Shown: in pieces, positions 1 through 6,221 of the stretch
How positions within the stretch are numbered: position 1 is the first letter of the stretch
Layout of the letters: each line of letters begins with the position of its first letter
Position numbers and translations under genes: made by a program
The notes under the pieces: model-generated
The model's input: only the letters and a program-made list of their open reading frames with translations
What the model was told of the DNA's origin: nothing
The model's database searches: none
Source of the DNA: Cyclobacteriaceae bacterium
GTDB lineage: Bacteria > Bacteroidota > Bacteroidia > Cytophagales > Cyclobacteriaceae
Reading direction: 5' to 3'
DNA: 8,935 bases
NCBI GenBank assembly: GCA_013140395.1
Contig: JABFSY010000102.1
Span: 1 to 8,935, forward strand

Positions 1-123
1 ACAGGAAGTCAACCAAACGATTGGTATGCCCAAAATGTATTTCAATCCAGTTATCAAGTTCTAGGCTGGGACAATAACTATAATCATGCGAATTATATTG
101 TAGCATATATTACACCCAATTAG
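1..123 (+). CDS. C-terminal end of an unrecognised protein (partial)
   Basis: The first reading frame is open from the window edge to a TAG at 121-123, giving the last 40 residues of a protein whose start lies outside. The fragment is rich in Asn, Gln, Tyr and Trp (for example NDWYAQNVFQSSYQ and NYIVAYITPN), a composition common at the ends of secreted beta-rich proteins in Bacteroidota. There is no recognisable domain, no T9SS-like glycine/lysine-ended sorting tail and no membrane segment. The other two plus frames close earlier, after about 20-25 codons, so this frame is preferred by length only. It lies 28 bases before the lipoprotein gene on the same strand and could belong to the same transcript. 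The family is not recognised, and with so little sequence the coding call itself is uncertain. Confidence 0.45.
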   Translation, partial: TGSQPNDWYAQNVFQSSYQVLGWDNNYNHANYIVAYITPN

Positions 124-151
124 ATCCGATTGTCGTATTAAAAAAAAATTT

Positions 152-685
152 ATGAAAACGAATTTGAATCGCACGTTATTTTGTAAGCCGATTTTGTCGT
201 CATTTTCGTTGGTATTCCTCCTATCAATTTGCGCATGCGAAAACTCACCCATGCCACCTCGTGCCAGTATTGTTATATCCACATTTTATAAAACCTCGAG
301 TGGTGCTGATTTATTGAATTCAAGAACGCCAAACGCCTATAAAGAAAAGGACTTAAGGGTTATCAGTAAAGTTGAGGAGCGAGGTGTAATCAAATTGAAG
401 TCGTACAACCAAGATGGTGTTGATAGTGTAGGTATTTTTATCGATGATCAGACCGGGTTCAACTATATTGAGTTGGCGATCCCTACCAAGGCCGCGGTAT
501 TGCCATTGGAAACATATATTTACTTGAGCCCTACCAAAATTGATACGGCTACATATACCTTTGAAGGGTCAAGGTTTGGTACTCATATCCCCGATAAAAT
601 ATTCTACAACAAGAAGCTCGTGTGGGAAATTTCTAAAACTCCACTTGATGGTAATTGGCCACCGATAACAATAGTTAGGAACTGA
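152..685 (+). CDS. Hypothetical lipoprotein
   Basis: The 177-residue product begins with a lipoprotein signal peptide: basic residues at 2-12, a hydrophobic core around 14-26, and a lipobox reading Ile-Cys-Ala before Cys29, the likely lipidated cysteine. Cys27 precedes it but fits less well because it has Ile at the -1 position. The mature part of about 149 residues is predicted beta-rich, without transmembrane segments. It contains a segment GADLLNSRTPNAYKEKDLRV near the N-terminus and ends in KLVWEISKTPLDG-type sequence. Similar short lipoproteins occur in Bacteroidota, but I cannot assign a named family or function. The mature protein would sit in the periplasm or outer membrane; only one acidic residue follows the cysteine, so a strong surface-export signal is not evident. 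The start at 152 is the only ATG that gives a complete signal peptide. It converges on the ridA-like gene, with 10 bases between the stops and no clear terminator hairpin. Confidence 0.8.
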   Translation: MKTNLNRTLFCKPILSSFSLVFLLSICACENSPMPPRASIVISTFYKTSSGADLLNSRTPNAYKEKDLRVISKVEERGVIKLKSYNQDGVDSVGIFIDDQTGFNYIELAIPTKAAVLPLETYIYLSPTKIDTATYTFEGSRFGTHIPDKIFYNKKLVWEISKTPLDGNWPPITIVRN

Positions 686-695
686 GAAGGGATAC

Positions 696-1124
696 TCATA
701 AACCTACAATCGCGATACATTTTAACTCAATTGCAATAGGAGTGGGCAACGCATTTATTTCTACAGTTGTGCGACAAGGTTGTGTTGCTTTGTCAGGAAA
801 ATAGGACGCATAAATTTTATTGAAAATCGGAAAGTCTCTTTTCATGTTGGTGAGATAAACGGTTACATCAATCAGATCTTCCCACCGCGACCCGGATGCC
901 TCTAGAATCAATTTTACATTTTTAAATACGGAATGGCATTGCACCTCAATGTCGTAAGCAGCAATAGCTCCGGTTGAATCTAACGTTACACCAGGGATTT
1001 CTTTGGATCCTTTTTGACGAGGGCCAACGCCCGACAAAAAAAGTAAGTTGCCTACTTTGCGTGCGTGAGGGTAAGCGCCCACTGGCTCGGGTGCCTGATC
1101 AGATGATATTAGTTGACTACTCAT
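696..1124 (-). CDS. RidA-family (YjgF/UK114) deaminase, possibly 2-aminomuconate deaminase-like
   Basis: Proteins of this family form cytosolic trimers that hydrolyse reactive enamine/imine intermediates; one branch deaminates 2-aminomuconate in tryptophan/kynurenine catabolism. From the ATG at 1124 the product is 142 residues, close to the usual 125-145. Visible family features are GAYPHARKVGNLLFLSG (16-32), the NVKLILEASG helix (69-78), and RTTVEINALPTP with Arg118, the position that binds the substrate carboxylate in RidA, followed by Glu133 in IAIELKCIA. The GAYPHA...LFLSGVGPR form and the C-terminal AIELKCIA resemble aminomuconate deaminase-like members more than housekeeping RidA; this subfamily call is from memory of the family. 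No other kynurenine-pathway gene is in the window. An upstream in-frame start at 1145 is a TTG lying inside the preceding gene; the ATG at 1124, 7 bases after that gene's stop, is preferred. No good Shine-Dalgarno is visible. Probably cotranscribed with the DUF4198 gene. Confidence 0.88.
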   Translation of the reverse strand: MSSQLISSDQAPEPVGAYPHARKVGNLLFLSGVGPRQKGSKEIPGVTLDSTGAIAAYDIEVQCHSVFKNVKLILEASGSRWEDLIDVTVYLTNMKRDFPIFNKIYASYFPDKATQPCRTTVEINALPTPIAIELKCIAIVGL

Positions 1125-1131
1125 TTTGCTA

Positions 1132-1929
1132 TTATTGGATTTCAAAAACTAGACTACTCCACATACTTTGGTAATCAGCACCTGGTTTTTCTGATGGAAT
1201 CATCTTGACTGTGCTCACCATCCAAGGGCCTTTGGAGTTTAATGGAAATGTTATGTTGCCATCTTTCTCGGTATACATGTTTTGTAAAAAAGTTGTGTTG
1301 CCGATTTTATTCCAAACTTTCACCAGTTGATTGATCGCAGGTTTCCCATTCACCAGTATTAAACAAGATAGATAGTCGCCCGATTTAATTGCGTAAGGAT
1401 TTTTGTTAGGGATGATTTCTACCGGTGTGCCAATTTTCTTTTTATACGTATCAGTTACTTTGTCGCCCGTTTGTACCAACAGCTTGACAAAACGCCCATA
1501 GAATTCCTTGCTTGATTTGTTCAGCTCATTATTTTTCTCGCGTAGTTCGTAAATATTCTCCAAGCCATCTTCCTTTAAATAAGCATTGAATTTCTCTGCC
1601 TCTAACTCAATAAAAGCAAAATTGCTCTTCATGGTAATGAGTTGTGTTCCCTCTTCTAGCATTTTAAGAGTCACTTTATCACGTGCTTCCGGCTTTACTA
1701 GTTTCTTAATATCGGTGACTTTTGCACCCGAATGTAACTCAAGCTTTTCTACTTTGTGTTTTTTCAGATCCCACGGCTCACCCTCAAAGTTTTCACCCAC
1801 CATCAGGTTGAATTTCAATTCTTCCCCGACCGCTAAGCGGTACTTTCTTGGCAACAGCCAGAACTCATGGGCGAGCGCCAACGTTCCACAGGTGATTAAT
1901 AAAATAATCGTAATCAATTTTTTACACAT
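1132..1929 (-). CDS. Secreted DUF4198 domain protein
   Basis: The 265-residue product has a signal peptide (Lys3-Lys4, hydrophobic 5-19, Ala-Leu-Ala before His21) and lacks further membrane segments, so it should be periplasmic or outer-membrane associated. Immediately after the predicted cleavage site is HEFWLLP (21-27), the hallmark start of DUF4198 (Pfam PF10670), a family related to periplasmic parts of nickel/cobalt uptake systems such as NikM/NikK-like proteins. The C-terminal part carries the usual DGNITFPLNSKGPWMVS pattern of an Ig-like beta domain. If cleaved as predicted, the mature chain would begin with a histidine, a possible metal ligand; this is inference. No CbiMNQO-type transporter genes are adjacent. 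It lies 42 bases after the aminopeptidase gene and 7 bases before the RidA-family gene, on the same strand. The molecular function is unknown; the family assignment is fairly secure. Confidence 0.82.
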   Translation of the reverse strand: MCKKLITIILLITCGTLALAHEFWLLPRKYRLAVGEELKFNLMVGENFEGEPWDLKKHKVEKLELHSGAKVTDIKKLVKPEARDKVTLKMLEEGTQLITMKSNFAFIELEAEKFNAYLKEDGLENIYELREKNNELNKSSKEFYGRFVKLLVQTGDKVTDTYKKKIGTPVEIIPNKNPYAIKSGDYLSCLILVNGKPAINQLVKVWNKIGNTTFLQNMYTEKDGNITFPLNSKGPWMVSTVKMIPSEKPGADYQSMWSSLVFEIQ

Positions 1930-1971
1930 CGCCCTTACATTTTCAAATCAACGGATTTTCAAATTAACAAA
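1930..1971 (-). repeat. Intergenic AT-rich repeat between pepP and DUF4198 genes
   Basis: Read on the minus strand, this 42-base spacer holds two related direct units, AATTTGAAAATC followed by GATTTGAAAATG, separated by CGTT. The second unit with its preceding T, TGATTTGAAAATG (1950-1938), is identical over 13 bases to 5200-5212 in the folD leader. The plus-strand stretch 1947-1964 is identical over 18 bases to 6975-6992 inside pabB. Units of this kind recur between genes in Cytophagales genomes. Whether this is a small mobile repeat, a binding site or a relic is not decided by the sequence. It forms the 5' leader of the DUF4198 gene. Confidence 0.55.
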
Positions 1972-3264
1972 TCAATTCATCAGTTCTTCAATTTCTTCCA
2001 CTTCAATCGGAATGTTCTTCATCAGGTCAAAGTTCTTATCCTTGCCAATCACAATGTTGTTTTCAATTCGGATACCCAGTCCTTCCTCTTTGATGTAAAT
2101 ACCTGGCTCTACCGTCCATACCTGACCTACTTGAATTTTAGCGTACATGTTTCCGACATCATGTACGTCTAAACCAAGCATGTGAGAGGTGCCATGCATA
2201 AAGTATTTTTGAAAGACTGGCCTTTCGGGGTGTTGATTTTTGATATCTGTTTTACTGATCAATTTTAACTCGACCAACTCTTTTTCAATCAATTGTTGAA
2301 TTTCTTTATGGAACTCGAAATAAAGCACTCCTGGTCGCAACATTTTGATAGCTGCCTTTTGTACTCGAAGGACTGCATTGTAAACATCTTTCTGTCGCTT
2401 TGTGTATTTTCCATTTACAGGAATACTCCGTGTTAAATCTGCGTTGTAGTTAGCGTATTCTGCACCTACATCTAATAAAAGAATGTCTCCGTCTTTACAC
2501 ACTTTATCATTTTCAATGTAGTGCAACACGCATGAGTTAGCACCCGAAGCAACAATGGGCGTGTAGGCGAAGCCTCTTGACCCATTTCGTAAGAACTCAT
2601 GTGCGTATTCTGCCTCTATTTCGTATTCCTTTACTCCCGGCTTTACAAACCGTAAGACCCTCCGATAGGCGGCCTCGGTGATATCACAGGCCACTTGCAT
2701 CAAATCAATTTCAATTTTTGATTTGATGCTTCTTAGCCGGCTGATGATCGGAGCAATGCGTTCGTAGCGGTGTAGGGGGTAATGTTTTTGACACCATTCA
2801 ATAAATCGGGCATCACGAGTTCCCACTTTGATTTCGGCCCGATAGTGTTCGTTCGTATTCAAGTAAACGTTCTCAACGCCTCCCATTGTCATCATGTGTC
2901 GGAATAGTTTACTGAATTCGGAAGACCACATTACCGTTTCAATACCCGTCAATTTGCGCGCTTCTTCTTTCGTTAATTTGTGCCCTTCCCAAGTAGCTAT
3001 CTGTTCATTCGTTTCTTGCACAAATAAGACTTCTCTGTATTTTTTGTCAGGGAAGTCCGGGCAGATCACCAGAATGCTGTTCTCTTGATCAACACCAGTC
3101 AAATAGAAAAGATCATTGTTTTGCCGAAACGGAAGATGCCCGTCTGCATTTGTAGGCATCGAATCGTTGGAGTTAAACAGTGCCAACGAAGCAGGCTTTA
3201 GTGCTTTTGCTAATTGCTTTCGATTGGAAACAAACAACGCTGGGTTAATGTCTTGGTATCTCAT
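1972..3264 (-). CDS. pepP: Xaa-Pro aminopeptidase (aminopeptidase P), peptidase M24B
   Basis: This cytosolic dimanganese enzyme removes the N-terminal residue from peptides whose second residue is proline. The 430-residue length matches E. coli PepP (about 440). An N-terminal creatinase-like domain (about 1-170; includes FYLTGVDQENSILVI and WEGHKLTKEEA) is followed by the pita-bread catalytic domain. All five metal ligands are visible: Asp265 (LLLDVGAEY), Asp276 (NADLTRS), His361 (MHGTSHMLG), Glu386 (WTVEPGIYI) and Glu401 (IRIENNIVI). The catalytic-shell histidines His248 (LHYIEND), His357 and His368 (GLDVHDVG) are also present, so the enzyme should be active. The MRYQDINPALFVSNRKQLAK start is typical of the family. 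It heads a minus-strand group with the DUF4198 and RidA-family genes, 42 bases upstream of the former, and diverges from lepA. It has no signal peptide. Confidence 0.96.
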   Translation of the reverse strand: MRYQDINPALFVSNRKQLAKALKPASLALFNSNDSMPTNADGHLPFRQNNDLFYLTGVDQENSILVICPDFPDKKYREVLFVQETNEQIATWEGHKLTKEEARKLTGIETVMWSSEFSKLFRHMMTMGGVENVYLNTNEHYRAEIKVGTRDARFIEWCQKHYPLHRYERIAPIISRLRSIKSKIEIDLMQVACDITEAAYRRVLRFVKPGVKEYEIEAEYAHEFLRNGSRGFAYTPIVASGANSCVLHYIENDKVCKDGDILLLDVGAEYANYNADLTRSIPVNGKYTKRQKDVYNAVLRVQKAAIKMLRPGVLYFEFHKEIQQLIEKELVELKLISKTDIKNQHPERPVFQKYFMHGTSHMLGLDVHDVGNMYAKIQVGQVWTVEPGIYIKEEGLGIRIENNIVIGKDKNFDLMKNIPIEVEEIEELMN

Positions 3265-3270
3265 AAGAAC

Positions 3271-3299
3271 GTAAGTTACTAAATTGACTATCTCACAAA
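3271..3299 (-). promoter_or_regulatory. Candidate promoter for pepP
   Basis: On the minus strand, TTTG (3299-3296) is followed 17 bases later by TAACTTAC (3278-3271), which matches the Bacteroidota -7 consensus TAnnTTTG at six of eight positions. Spacing is within the accepted range for the phylum's primary sigma factor. The element ends only six bases before the pepP ATG, so transcription from it would give an almost leaderless mRNA. This makes it a weak candidate. Confidence 0.25.
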
Positions 3300-3349
3300 A
3301 AAAGAAAAATCAACCCGTTTTTCACCTTCCCAACACATCATTTTATCCT

Positions 3350-3357
3350 TACCTTTG
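3350..3357 (+). promoter_or_regulatory. Bacteroidota -7 promoter element before lepA
   Basis: TACCTTTG matches the TAnnTTTG -7 consensus of the Bacteroidota primary sigma factor exactly. Transcription from here would begin roughly at 3362-3366 and leave a 5' leader of about 15-25 bases before the lepA ATG codons at 3379 and 3388. No clear TTTG -33 box is seen at the expected distance; the nearest T-rich run, GTTTTTC at 3317-3323, is somewhat too far. The element contains the TTG at 3355 that would otherwise be read as an upstream lepA start, which argues against that start. Confidence 0.5.
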
Positions 3358-3387
3358 CCTTTTAAAAATCTTGAAAGAATGACGGGA

Positions 3388-5172
3388 ATGGAGAATATCC
3401 GCAATTTTTGCATCATCGCACATATCGATCATGGCAAAAGCACCCTTGCGGACAGGCTTTTAGAGTTTACTGGTACCCTTACCAATCGGCAAATGCACGC
3501 TCAAGTGCTAGATAACATGGACCTTGAGCGGGAGAAAGGGATTACCATAAAGTCGCACGCGATTCAAATGAATTATAAGTTTGAAGGTGTGGAGTATACG
3601 CTCAACCTGATAGATACACCCGGTCACGTAGATTTTTCCTACGAAGTTTCTAGGTCGATCGCAGCTTGTGAAGGTGCGCTATTGATTGTTGATGCAGCAC
3701 AGGGTATTCAGGCACAGACCATTTCAAATTTATACCTCGCTTTAGATCATAACCTTGAGATCATTCCGATCCTAAACAAAATTGATTTGCCGGCCGCTAT
3801 GCCCGAGGAGGTCACTGATCAAATTGTTGATTTGATTGGCTGTGATCGCGAATCAGTTTTGAAGGCAAGTGCGAAAGAAGGAAAGGGGATTGAGGATATT
3901 CTGGCAGCAGTGATCAGACGTGTGCCAGCTCCCAAGGGTGACCCCAAAGCGCCATTGCAAGCGATGATTTTTGATCTTGTCTTTAATTCATTTAGAGGGA
4001 TCGAAGTCTACTATCGGGTGTTTAATGGCACGATGCGCAAGAACGATCAACTTCGTTTTGTGAATGCCGGCAAGGAATACGGTGCGGATGAAATTGGTGT
4101 GTTGAAATTGGACAAGCACCCACGCCAGGAAATCAGTGCGGGCAATGTGGGTTATCTTATTTCTGGAATTAAAGTGGCCAAAGAAGTGAAAGTAGGAGAC
4201 ACCATCACATTGGTGGCGAATCCGGGAGAGGCGTTGCAGGGTTACGAGGATGTAAAACCAATGGTTTTTGCCGGAATCTATCCGGTAGATACGATCGAGT
4301 TCGAAGAGCTGCGTAGTTCTATGGAAAAACTACAATTGAACGATGCTTCATTGGTGTGGGAACCCGAAACATCCGCTGCACTTGGTTTTGGGTTTCGATG
4401 CGGTTTCCTGGGTATGTTGCACATGGAAATCATTCAGGAACGGTTAGAACGAGAATTCAACATGACGGTGATCACCACTGTGCCGTCCGTTCAATTTAAG
4501 GCAATGCTCACAAATGGCAAAATGATTGAGATCAACGCGCCTTCCGAGATGCCTGACCCGACAACAATGGATTATATTGAAGAACCGTACATCTCCGCAC
4601 AAATCATCAGTAAATCAGAATTTATTGGTGCCATCATCGGTTTATGTATGGATAAGCGAGGCATTATAAAAAATCAGGTATACCTCACTGCCGACAGAGT
4701 GGAACTCACCTTTGAAATGCCATTGTCAGAAATCGTATTTGATTTCTTCGACAAGCTAAAGTCTATCTCCAGAGGGTATGCCTCATTGGATTATCAATTG
4801 ATTGGCTTCCGTGAAAGCGATATGGTGAAGTTGGATGTGATGCTCAATGGTGATAAAGTGGATGCGCTTTCGGCTATCGTTCATCGCGGCAAATCGTATG
4901 AATGGGGCCGGAAATTATGTGAAAAATTAAAAGAGTTGATACCGCGCCAGATGTTTGAGATTGCGATTCAGGCAAGTATTGGACAGAAAATTATAGCACG
5001 TGAAACGATTAGCGCCATTCGCAAAAATGTGATTGCGAAATGTTATGGTGGTGATATTTCGCGAAAGCGCAAGCTGCTGGAAAAGCAGAAGAAAGGAAAG
5101 AAGCGGATGCGCCAGGTAGGTAACGTGGAAATTCCACAAGAGGCTTTTATGGCTGTGTTGAAGATTGATTAA
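3388..5172 (+). CDS. lepA: Elongation factor 4 (LepA), translation GTPase
   Basis: LepA (EF4) is a ribosome-binding GTPase acting in translation and ribosome biogenesis. From the ATG at 3388 the product is 594 residues, matching family length (E. coli 599). The G domain shows G1 AHIDHGKS (12-19), the G2-region GITIKSH, G3 DTPGHVDF (from 76), G4 NKID (130-133) and a SAKEG G5-like motif, with the catalytic His of DTPGH intact. EF-G-like domains II, III and V follow, for example [18 protein letters not shown] and [10 protein letters not shown] at about 461-470. The LepA-specific C-terminal domain carries the hallmark [19 protein letters not shown] from 553. The [18 protein letters not shown] start is the typical form. 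A second ATG nine bases upstream (3379) is possible, while the TTG at 3355 sits in a promoter element. It diverges from pepP. The folD gene follows after 84 bases on the same strand, with no strong terminator between them. Confidence 0.97.
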   Translation: MENIRNFCIIAHIDHGKSTLADRLLEFTGTLTNRQMHAQVLDNMDLEREKGITIKSHAIQMNYKFEGVEYTLNLIDTPGHVDFSYEVSRSIAACEGALLIVDAAQGIQAQTISNLYLALDHNLEIIPILNKIDLPAAMPEEVTDQIVDLIGCDRESVLKASAKEGKGIEDILAAVIRRVPAPKGDPKAPLQAMIFDLVFNSFRGIEVYYRVFNGTMRKNDQLRFVNAGKEYGADEIGVLKLDKHPRQEISAGNVGYLISGIKVAKEVKVGDTITLVANPGEALQGYEDVKPMVFAGIYPVDTIEFEELRSSMEKLQLNDASLVWEPETSAALGFGFRCGFLGMLHMEIIQERLEREFNMTVITTVPSVQFKAMLTNGKMIEINAPSEMPDPTTMDYIEEPYISAQIISKSEFIGAIIGLCMDKRGIIKNQVYLTADRVELTFEMPLSEIVFDFFDKLKSISRGYASLDYQLIGFRESDMVKLDVMLNGDKVDALSAIVHRGKSYEWGRKLCEKLKELIPRQMFEIAIQASIGQKIIARETISAIRKNVIAKCYGGDISRKRKLLEKQKKGKKRMRQVGNVEIPQEAFMAVLKID

Positions 5173-5176
5173 TAGT

Positions 5177-5212
5177 AATTCGAGAATTTGACAATTCGAT
5201 GATTTGAAAATG
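5177..5212 (+). repeat. Degenerate 8-base tandem repeat in the lepA-folD spacer
   Basis: Four consecutive 8-base units can be read: AATTCGAG, AATTTGAC, AATTCGAT and GATTTGAA, followed by AATG. The last 13 bases (5200-5212, TGATTTGAAAATG) also occur on the minus strand in the DUF4198 leader at 1950-1938. Within the array, GAATT and AATTC around TGAC (5184-5197) could form a 5-bp stem, but there is no T-run, so it is not a convincing intrinsic terminator. The pattern matches repeats often found between Cytophagales genes. Its function is unknown. Confidence 0.6.
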
Positions 5213-5241
5213 GGTCGACCATGAATGTTTAAAGACCAGAT

Positions 5242-5253
5242 AAAGAATTCTTT
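5242..5253. repeat. 12-base perfect palindrome just before folD
   Basis: AAAGAATTCTTT is its own reverse complement and ends three bases before the folD ATG. A shorter palindrome, GGTCGACC (5213-5220), lies further upstream in the same leader. The position would suit an operator or a translation-affecting element, but AT-rich palindromes of this length also arise by chance, and no regulator is linked to it. Confidence 0.3.
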
Positions 5254-5256
5254 GCA

Positions 5257-6144
5257 ATGACTGAGACAACCACCTACACGCTTATCGATGGAAAGAAAAT
5301 ATCGGCTGATATAAAAACGGAAATTTCTGTTAAAGTAGCAGAGCGTAAAAATTCAAATAAAAAGATCCCTCACCTCGCTATTATTTTAGTAGGCGATGAC
5401 GGTGCAAGTCAAACGTATGTAGATCACAAAGTCAAGGCATGCAAAGAAGTGGGTTTTCATTACACCATGATGCGCTTTGCAGATACCATTGCAGAAGACA
5501 AACTGATGAAGCACATTGATCAGGTAAACAAAGATCAAGATGTAGATGGCTTTATCGTTCAGCTTCCACTGCCGGCTCACATTTCTGTAGAGCGCGTCAC
5601 TGAAAAAATCCGATCAGACAAAGACGTGGATGGGTTTACCAATCATAACTTTGGAAGCATTATTTCAAAAAATCCATTGTTGATGCCGGCTACGCCATTT
5701 GGAGTAATGGAGTTGCTACGCAGATATAGCATTGAAACAGAGGGAAAGAATTGCGTAATTGTTGGCGCAAGCAGGTTAGTGGGTGCGCCATTGAGTATGA
5801 TGTTGGTTGAGCAGGGCAGAGCAACAGTTACCATCTGCCATAAATACACAGAAGACTTGGCCGCCTGGACAAGGCAAGCAGATATTCTAGTAGTCGCAGT
5901 GGGTAAGCCAGGACTCATTACAGCCAACATGGTAAAGGAAGGGGCTGTTGTTATTGATGTTGGTACTACGAGAGTGGGAGGCGCGCAATATAAAAATGGG
6001 TATAGTTTGAAAGGCGATGTGGAATTCAAAGAAGTCGCTCCCAAAACTTCTTTTATTACACCTGTTCCGGGTGGCGTAGGACCGATGACCATCGCTTCCT
6101 TGCTGATGAACACGCTGAAGGCGTGCGAAAATCTTAATCCCTAA
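5257..6144 (+). CDS. folD: Bifunctional methylenetetrahydrofolate dehydrogenase / methenyltetrahydrofolate cyclohydrolase
   Basis: This cytosolic enzyme oxidises 5,10-methylene-THF and hydrolyses 5,10-methenyl-THF to 10-formyl-THF, feeding purine and formyl-Met synthesis. The 295-residue length is usual. The catalytic domain shows YVDHKVKAC with Tyr54 and the catalytic Lys58, QLPLP (102-106), KDVDGF (122-127) and PATPFGVMELL (from 144); the Rossmann domain shows VIVGASRLVGAPLS (167-180), TVTICHKYT and the C-terminal PGGVGPMT signature. The dinucleotide-binding region departs from the common VVVGRSxIVG and CHSxT forms: Ala171 stands where Arg usually follows the glycine, and Lys replaces the Ser of CHS. 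These positions read the NADP 2'-phosphate in well-studied relatives, so NAD use is conceivable. The ATG at 5257 gives a normal N-terminus. The leader contains tandem repeats and a palindrome. queE follows after 37 bases. Confidence 0.97.
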   Translation: MTETTTYTLIDGKKISADIKTEISVKVAERKNSNKKIPHLAIILVGDDGASQTYVDHKVKACKEVGFHYTMMRFADTIAEDKLMKHIDQVNKDQDVDGFIVQLPLPAHISVERVTEKIRSDKDVDGFTNHNFGSIISKNPLLMPATPFGVMELLRRYSIETEGKNCVIVGASRLVGAPLSMMLVEQGRATVTICHKYTEDLAAWTRQADILVVAVGKPGLITANMVKEGAVVIDVGTTRVGGAQYKNGYSLKGDVEFKEVAPKTSFITPVPGGVGPMTIASLLMNTLKACENLNP

Positions 6145-6146
6145 TG

Positions 6147-6221
6147 AATTCAAAATTCAATGTTCAAGATTGGATGTGACTATGAGCTCGCCAGCAAACC
6201 TTGAACCTAAAATTTTGAATT
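6147..6221. repeat. Inverted repeat spanning the queE start
   Basis: The left arm (6147-6168, beginning AATTCAAAATT and ending TTCAAG) and the right arm (6200-6221, beginning CTTGAA and ending AATTTTGAATT) are reverse complements at 19 of 22 positions, with a 31-base loop. The left arm begins three bases after the folD stop. The right arm lies inside queE and encodes residues 7-14. All candidate queE starts at 6170 (TTG), 6176 (GTG) and 6182 (ATG) lie in the loop. The AATTCAAAATTC motif is typical of Bacteroidota intergenic repeats. No T-run follows, so it is not a standard terminator; a repeat insertion or an RNA hairpin affecting queE translation are the alternatives. Confidence 0.65.

Noticed and set aside
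61..282. Minus-strand open frame of 73 codons
   Set aside because: It overlaps the lipoprotein signal peptide and the upstream gene tail, has no family resemblance, and its composition follows from the AT-rich opposite strand.
686..695. Bidirectional terminator between the converging lipoprotein and RidA-family genes
   Set aside because: Only 10 bases separate the stops and I see no GC-rich stem with a T-run on either strand.
1586..2098. Plus-strand open frame of 170 codons across the DUF4198 and pepP genes
   Set aside because: It is antisense to two well-supported genes and the intervening repeat, and its Ser/Phe-rich translation is typical of an antisense shadow.
5247..5254. ATTCTTTG before folD as a -7 promoter element
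   Set aside because: It lacks the leading TA of TAnnTTTG and ends two bases before the ATG, leaving no room for a normal start site; the match comes from the palindrome.
5643..6113. Minus-strand open frame of 156 codons within folD
   Set aside because: It lies wholly antisense to a strongly conserved enzyme and shows no domain signature.
6147..6221. Rho-independent terminator after folD
   Set aside because: The stem is AT-rich, the loop is long, no T-run follows, and the second arm lies inside queE.
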